Origin: Hyphococcus sp.
Lineage (GTDB): Bacteria; Pseudomonadota; Alphaproteobacteria; Caulobacterales; Parvularculaceae
Length of the DNA stretch: 64,000 bases
Direction of reading: 5' to 3'
NCBI GenBank assembly: GCA_013002535.1
Contig: JABDJK010000009.1
Coordinates: 1 to 64,000 of the forward strand
The notes beneath the pieces were generated by a model. The model was not told where the DNA came from and searched no databases. It saw only the letters and a list, made by a program, of their open reading frames with translations. A program made the position numbers and the translations under genes. Every line of letters begins with the position of its first letter. The first letter of the stretch is position 1. Below are positions 58,725 through 64,000 of this stretch, piece by piece.

Positions 58725-58870
58725 CGTTTTATACATATTAACATTTGGAATAGACGGGCCGAAACCTGTGCGGTCCCACAAGGGAACGAAATGATTGGAA
58801 GACAGGTTTGAACGCCGCTTCACGGATGTCGCGAAGCCGCGAAAGGTAGCTTGCTCTGAATTCCTGAATG

Positions 58871-59689
58871 TTAAATTGTTTTTTCATTTAGAATCGCGAG
58901 CGCGGCTTTATGCAATTCCGGCGTTGCCGCCGCCAGCGTTTCGCCACGGTCGTCCGCCCCTAGCTTTTCGCCCGACCAATTGGTGATGACGCCGCCAGCG
59001 CCTTCAATGACCGGCGCCAACGCAGAAAAATCATGGCGTTGCAGTCCGGCCTCGAGAACAATATCAAGCTCTCCAATCGCAAGCAATCCATACGCATACG
59101 CATCAAGACTGAAGCGCGCTAGACGACTTGCGCGCGTGAGCCGTTCAAAAGTCGCCGCTTCGTGATCGCGAAAATATTCGTTTGCACGTGGATCGGTCGT
59201 GGAAATTCTTGCCTTTGCCAAATCAGTAAGTCCACTCGTCTCGCACAAAACCTCATCTTCGCCATGCCTGAACACCGTTTTACCGTTAACGCCAAACCAG
59301 CATTCATCGGTGTAAGGTTGATCGATAATTCCAAGTATCGGATCACCTTCATATTCAAGAGCGATTAGCGTTGCCCAGCTTGCGACGCCGCAGACGAAAG
59401 CGCGGGTGCCGTCCACAGGATCCAGAACCCACCGCCACGGACCATCAGCCTCTACTTCGCCGAATTCTTCGCCCAAAACGCCATGATCGGGGAAGACCTT
59501 GCCAATCATTCGCCGGACGATCCGTTCGGCCTCACGGTCGGCGTCGGTTACCGGGTCGAACCAGACGCCTGCCTTGTTAAAGACCGTCGCGCGCTTGCGA
59601 AAATATTGCAGCGTTTGACCGCGTGCAGCATCAGCTAAACGCAACGCAAAAGCGGCGTATTGATTCAGTTCGTCAGCGGAATAAGCCAT
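58871..59689 (-). CDS. inositol monophosphatase family protein (histidinol-phosphatase-like)
   Basis: GVLGEEFGEVEADGPWRWVLDPVDGTRAFVCGVASWATLIAL; SLDAYAYGLLAIGELDIVLEAGLQRHDFSALAPVIEGAGG. Confidence 0.92.
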   Translation of the reverse strand: MAYSADELNQYAAFALRLADAARGQTLQYFRKRATVFNKAGVWFDPVTDADREAERIVRRMIGKVFPDHGVLGEEFGEVEADGPWRWVLDPVDGTRAFVCGVASWATLIALEYEGDPILGIIDQPYTDECWFGVNGKTVFRHGEDEVLCETSGLTDLAKARISTTDPRANEYFRDHEAATFERLTRASRLARFSLDAYAYGLLAIGELDIVLEAGLQRHDFSALAPVIEGAGGVITNWSGEKLGADDRGETLAAATPELHKAALAILNEKTI

Positions 59690-59754
59690 ACCGCAGCGAT
59701 CATGGAGAGCGCTGCGGCAGGATGCAAGTGTAGAATAATTAGGGCAGCGGCAAG

Positions 59755-60150
59755 CTAGTCTTCGCCGGACATCGCTTTTGCCAGATCAAGGAGGCGCTTG
59801 CGCGGCTCATCATTCAATTGATAGTAATAGCGCACCAACGAAATTGTTTCTTTGTCATCCAAAAGATCAGACGACGGCGCCTCTGCAAAACCCGCAGCAC
59901 CATTCATTGCTGTCTCTGTCGACGCTTCAGCGCCGTTCAGCCCTTCAAAGAAATATCCGACTGATACATCCAGCGCACGCGCCAGAGTCCAAAGACGCGA
60001 AGCAGAAATCCGATTGGCGCCGCTTTCATACTTTTGAATTTGCTGAAAACGTATATCGACTGCACTCGCCAATTTTTCCTGCGTAAGGTTGAGCAGCCGA
60101 CGGCGCGCCCGAAGTCGTCGTCCCACGTGAAGATCGATAGGATGGGCCAT
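59755..60150 (-). CDS. XRE family helix-turn-helix regulator
   Basis: VGRRLRARRRLLNLTQEKLASAVDIRFQQIQKYESGANRISASRLWTLARALDVSVGYFFEGL; ATG at 60150. Confidence 0.95.
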   Translation of the reverse strand: MAHPIDLHVGRRLRARRRLLNLTQEKLASAVDIRFQQIQKYESGANRISASRLWTLARALDVSVGYFFEGLNGAEASTETAMNGAAGFAEAPSSDLLDDKETISLVRYYYQLNDEPRKRLLDLAKAMSGED

Positions 60151-60427
60151 AATCAAATCACTCCAAAACAATTCCGCTGCACGGTGCTAAAGTGAAAATT
60201 GCGCAGCGTTCGAGCACAGCAACGCAATGACCATGCCGTTTTAGGTGAAATGGGATTGGTAAATTCGCCTAACGGGCGTAGGCGGATGAATTCAAATGCG
60301 TTTTAACCATTAAAGGTATTGCCGCCACGCCGCGGAATTCGGCGCGTTGATTTAATGTTCTTGCAAACCCTCAATCGAAAACGCGTATGTCTTGTTTCGA
60401 TGCGATACAAACAGTTTGCGTAATTGG

Positions 60428-61603
60428 TTAATCGATCATCTTCGCCGAACGAAGCCAGAATTCCTCGTCAAAACCAGGCGTTTCAAGATTGACCACAAAC
60501 TGGCGCGCAGCCGCGTCCCATGAGAAATTTTCCGCCCAGGTGCGGCAGGCGGCCGGGTCGCGGTTTTCGTAGGCGTCCATGCACGCTTTTTGCAAATCTT
60601 CGTTCATGGCGCCGCAGCTTGGCGGAGCGCCGTCGAGAATTTCAAGCGGGCCCCTGACAGGATAGGCAGCAACCGGCACGCCGCACGCCAACGCTTCAAC
60701 ATTAACAAGGCCGAATGTGTCGGTTCGAGATGGAAAGACAAATACATCAGACGCCTGGTAATACGCGGTCAATTCATCACCGTATCTTGGCCCGACAAAA
60801 ACGGCGTCTTTGTATTTTTCTTCTAATTCCTGCCGTTGCGGGCCCTCACCAACGATAATTTTCGTGCCGGGCAAATCCAGTTCCAGAAAATCCTCAATGC
60901 TCTTTTCAACTGCGAGCCGGCCAACGTAAAGAAATACCGGCCGCTTATGGTTGTCGAGCAGCGATCGGTCGCCAGGCCGAAATTGTTCCAGATCAACGCC
61001 GCGCGTCCACAGTTTCATTTTTGAAAACCCGCGCTCTTTCAGCTCCTCCATCAGGCCCGGCGTTGCGACCATCATCGTCTCACCGTCTTTGTGAAAGTCC
61101 TTCAAAATCCCATATCCCCACTTTGTCGGCACCTTCCAGCGCTCATTTGCATATTCGGCAAAGCGCGTGTGAAAGCTTGTCGTAAACGGATGTCCGCGGC
61201 GTTTGCAAAAGCGTCTCGCCGCACGGCCGATCGGGCCTTCCGTTGCAATGTGAATTGCATCCGGTTGAAATTCGTTAATCGCCTTTGCGACCTTTCGGTT
61301 CGGCATAATTGACAACCGAATTTCCGGATAAGACGGCAGTGGCACCGACTTGAAATCGTTAGGCGTAATATAATGAACGGTGTTGCCAAGCTCGGTTAGA
61401 ATTTTGCCCAGCGTATCAAGAGTGCGGACAACACCGTTTAGTTGCGGCTTCCAAGCGTCAGTCGCGATAACGATTTTCAATCCGCCGTCAACTGAGGGCA
61501 TATCAAATCGCGGCTTTGCGCGGGTCAACCGGCCAACGCCCGATCCCAGGCGGCGCAATGCGCCTTTTTTCTTTGTCGGTTCGGGCTGTTTGTTTTCTGA
61601 CAT
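60428..61603 (-). CDS. glycosyltransferase family 4 (GDP-mannose-dependent mannosyltransferase-like)
   Basis: LKIVIATDAWKPQLNGVVRTLDTLGKILTELGNTVHYITPNDFKSVPLPSYPEIRLS; FPSRTDTFGLVNVEALACGVPVAAYPVRGP; ATG at 61603. Confidence 0.92.
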   Translation of the reverse strand: MSENKQPEPTKKKGALRRLGSGVGRLTRAKPRFDMPSVDGGLKIVIATDAWKPQLNGVVRTLDTLGKILTELGNTVHYITPNDFKSVPLPSYPEIRLSIMPNRKVAKAINEFQPDAIHIATEGPIGRAARRFCKRRGHPFTTSFHTRFAEYANERWKVPTKWGYGILKDFHKDGETMMVATPGLMEELKERGFSKMKLWTRGVDLEQFRPGDRSLLDNHKRPVFLYVGRLAVEKSIEDFLELDLPGTKIIVGEGPQRQELEEKYKDAVFVGPRYGDELTAYYQASDVFVFPSRTDTFGLVNVEALACGVPVAAYPVRGPLEILDGAPPSCGAMNEDLQKACMDAYENRDPAACRTWAENFSWDAAARQFVVNLETPGFDEEFWLRSAKMID

Positions 61604-61704
61604 GACCACCATCGATTTTTCAGTAGAGCGGACGATTGGCGTAAACCACCCCTTACCGATTGGCAACTTTTCAGAAGAATCCGATAGAATTCAGCACGCA
61701 AGCG

Positions 61705-62631
61705 CTATTCCGCAGCAATTGCCGGCCATAAATCAGCTGCATCGAAGGCTGAAATTCTGTGGATAAATGACGCCATGTCTTTCCGGAGTTTCTCAAACTT
61801 TTCAGTCCGTGCGATCCGCGTTTCATCCAGATATAGACCGCGATTAATCTCTAATTGCAAAACATGCACGCCGGATTTCGGTCGGCCGTAAGACGCCGCA
61901 ACGAACCCGCCGGCATAAGGCGCATTGCGCGCCGTTTCATAGCCGAGGTCAATCAAAATGCTTTCGGCGTGCTGAACAAAAGCGGGCGCGCAAGACGACC
62001 CAAAGCGGTCGCCGAGCACAATATCCAGCGCCTGTGATTGTTCATGAAACGGCGTACTGCTTGCTGACGGCATCGAGTGGCAGTCAACCACTATCGCCAC
62101 GCCGAACTTGTCCTGCGCCGCCTTGATCAGATGTATCAGCGTCTCGTGATACGGGTCGTAACAATGATTCAGTCTCCGGCGCGCATCGCGAAAATAGAGT
62201 TTTCGATCATAAATATCATGACCGTCCGCTACGATTCGCGGAATTACGCCAAGGCCGGCGATCACCCGGCTTGACCGCGTGTCCGCAGATGACGGTAAAT
62301 TGTCCGCGAACATGCGCGGATCCAACTCGTCGCGCGAGCGGTTAACGTCCACATAAGCGCGCGGGAACAGCGCCCGCAACAACGGTGCGCCCATTTGCGG
62401 CGCTTCGTCGAATAACAGATCAACATAGCAATCCTCGGACTGGCGCAAGCCGTGACGGTCAAGGCGGGCATTGCGCAGCAAATCAACCGGATAATCGCGT
62501 CCGGAATGAGGAGAAGCGAAGATCAATGGCGAGGCCAGTTCATCTGGCGCCAATACATCAACAGCTCTGCGCCCTTCATAGGAATCTGGGATCTTCTCGC
62601 TGTTTTTACTTGTTTTTTTCACGCGCGCCAT
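61705..62631 (-). CDS. N-formylglutamate amidohydrolase family protein
   Basis: PLIFASPHSGRDYPVDLLRNARLDRHGLRQSEDCYVDLLF; AYVDVNRSRDELDPRMF; VDCHSMPS. Confidence 0.93.
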   Translation of the reverse strand: MARVKKTSKNSEKIPDSYEGRRAVDVLAPDELASPLIFASPHSGRDYPVDLLRNARLDRHGLRQSEDCYVDLLFDEAPQMGAPLLRALFPRAYVDVNRSRDELDPRMFADNLPSSADTRSSRVIAGLGVIPRIVADGHDIYDRKLYFRDARRRLNHCYDPYHETLIHLIKAAQDKFGVAIVVDCHSMPSASSTPFHEQSQALDIVLGDRFGSSCAPAFVQHAESILIDLGYETARNAPYAGGFVAASYGRPKSGVHVLQLEINRGLYLDETRIARTEKFEKLRKDMASFIHRISAFDAADLWPAIAAE

Positions 62632-62826
62632 AGATTTCCCGATTTGATTTTGGGCCGACTTCCCGCATGTTAGCGCGAAGTTGCAGGATTCGTTAAGACG
62701 CCGCCTGTAAAAATGGCCTTATTTCGGAGCGATATTTGCATATTCCGTGCAAAATAGCGCGGTCGCAAAACTTGATTCCCGATCGCGAACAGGTTGTACA
62801 AACAAAAGCGTAAAAGGCGAAAAACT

Positions 62827-63186
62827 ATGGCTGCGATTTTACTGGCGGAAGACGACGATTCGATGCGTCGGTTTTTGAAAAAGGCTCTGGAACGGGCCGG
62901 ACATACCGTCATTGATGCTGCTCAGGGCGACGAGGCGTTAACCGAGCTTCAGCTCCGTGAATTCGACCTTTTGCTTACCGACATCGTCATGCCGATTATG
63001 GACGGCATAGAGCTCGCCCGGCGCGCCGCTGAAATCGACCCGGAAATGAAAATCATGTTCATAACCGGTTTTGCAGCAGTCGCGCTTAACGCCGCCAATC
63101 AAGCGCCGGAAGACGCGAAAGTGCTCTCAAAACCATTCCACTTGAAAGACCTTGTCCAGGAAATTGACCGTGTGATCGCGGCTTAA
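62827..63186 (+). CDS. cpdR: CpdR-like single-domain response regulator
   Basis: ILLAEDDDSMRRFLKKALERAGHTVIDAAQGDEALTELQLREFDLLLTDIVMPIMDGIELARRAAEIDPEMKIMFITGFAAVALNA; ATG at 62827. Confidence 0.92.
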   Translation: MAAILLAEDDDSMRRFLKKALERAGHTVIDAAQGDEALTELQLREFDLLLTDIVMPIMDGIELARRAAEIDPEMKIMFITGFAAVALNAANQAPEDAKVLSKPFHLKDLVQEIDRVIAA

Positions 63187-63291
63187 AAGCCCCCAATGCA
63201 CCCGCTTCCGGGTGAGGCTTGCCAGCCCGGAAATTTGCCGGTAGAGACCTCTTCCTTCGCTCAGGGCATCCCTCGCAGGATGATCCTGACC

Positions 63292-63366
63292 GGGCGCATA
63301 GCTCAGGGGTAGAGCGCTACCTTGACATGGTAGAGGTCCGTGGTTCGAAACCACGTGCGCCCACCA
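63292..63366 (+). tRNA. tRNA-Val (anticodon GAC)
   Basis: GGGCGCA/TGCGCCC acceptor, anticodon arm CTACC-TTGACAT-GGTAG, T arm CGTGG-TTCGAAA-CCACG, ACCA 3' end. Confidence 0.97.
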
Positions 63367-63466
63367 TCCGACACCAATTAAATCAATTGGTTATCGGAAC
63401 CGCTAAGAAAAATTTCCTCAAGAATAATCAGTCAGTCACACCTGTGTCACACTGAATGAGGAACAA

Positions 63467-64000
63467 ATGGCGACCATCTGAAAGCGAAACAACCGTTGGC
63501 AAGTTATGATCCGGCGTAAAGACGCGCCGCATATCTCCAAAACTTTTAAACGCAAAACAGAAGCTGAAAGCTGGGCCCGACAAATAGAAATTGACGCTGA
63601 TCGAGAGCATCTAAAACACGATCCACAGATTTAAAATCGCATCACTCTGGGCGATATATTGAAGCGCTACCTGACTTCTGTTTCGTGTGACAAGGCCGGA
63701 AAACGAATAGAGGCTTACGTGATCAATGGGGTTCTGAAAGAATCCCTCTCAAAACGCACTTTGGCGTCGCTTGGTCCTTCAGATTTCGCTGCTTAAAGGG
63801 ACTTACGGCTTACCCAAGTCTCAGGTTCGACCGTCAACCGGAAATTTTCGATTATCCAACACGCTTTTGAGATTGCGATCAAAGAATGGGGTTTGCCACT
63901 CCATTCCAACCCCTTAGCGCTCAGACAAACTGTGATGCCTGACAAAGAAGATCGTTTGTTTCCGATGACGGCAAATGCATTGCGGTTAATTTGCGAGCAC
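63467..64000 (+). pseudogene. decayed tyrosine-type site-specific integrase (continues past window)
   Basis: one open frame with three internal stops (TGA 63479, TAA 63632, TAA 63794): MATI*KRNNRWQVMIRRKDAPHISKTFKRKTEAESWARQIEIDADREHLKHDPQI*NRITLGDILKRYLTSVSCDKAGKR...DFAA*RDLRLTQVSGSTVNRKFSIIQHAFEIAIKEWGLPLHSNPL. Confidence 0.85.

Noticed and set aside
58795-58986. TTG-start ORF of 63 aa between convergent genes
   Set aside because: No recognisable domain, overlaps the 3' end of the opposite-strand IMPase gene, and the region shows RNA-like pairing instead.
53659-59689. Two inositol-monophosphatase-family genes considered as a local duplication
   Set aside because: The proteins differ substantially (PLDGTTNF vs PVDGTRAF motifs and surrounding sequence), consistent with separate SuhB-like and HisN-like subfamilies rather than a recent tandem duplication.
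60266-60284. CGCCTA...TAGGCG inverted repeat upstream of the XRE regulator gene
   Set aside because: Short, no T-tract, more than 110 bp from the start codon, and no repeated copy seen nearby; insufficient to call an operator or terminator.
63428-63610. Minus-strand 60-aa ORF near the right edge
   Set aside because: Antisense to the integrase-like frame, which gives a much better family match despite its stop codons.

Overview
The window looks like a mostly core-genome segment of an alphaproteobacterial chromosome. Lineage evidence: paired ATP synthase b'/b subunits, split gcvPA/gcvPB, a CpdR-like response regulator, a C-terminally extended ribosomal protein L21 and an alphaproteobacterial-type RpoH promoter. 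I recognise about 60 protein genes, including the F0 ATP synthase operon, a glycine-cleavage operon behind a tandem glycine riboswitch, a Zur-like regulator, a ferric-iron ABC transporter, a BlaI/BlaR1-type pair, cysS, rplU-rpmA, a fatty-acid/CoA catabolic cluster, hsp20, nitrilase, two inositol-monophosphatase-family enzymes and cpdR. There are two tRNA genes, Arg-CCG and Val-GAC. I found no CRISPR array, transposase or intact prophage. The only mobile-element trace is a decayed tyrosine integrase next to tRNA-Val at the right edge. The observations most worth follow-up are: (1) a wax-ester-synthase/DGAT-like acyltransferase carrying the same C-terminal helix-hairpin-helix-like domain that extends L21, encoded next to and divergently from rplU; (2) a ROSE-type RNA thermometer (UCGCU motif, bulged G, fully paired Shine-Dalgarno) behind a sigma32-like promoter upstream of hsp20; (3) a structured rplU leader with a hairpin abutting the Shine-Dalgarno; (4) a 61-aa glycine-zipper membrane protein coupled by TAATG inside the gcv operon; (5) a 1155-aa protein with an N-terminal signal peptide, beta-helix, lyase-like middle region and C-terminal RTX repeats; (6) a nested double-palindrome BlaI-type operator. 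All coordinates and alignments were read by eye and no database search was run.
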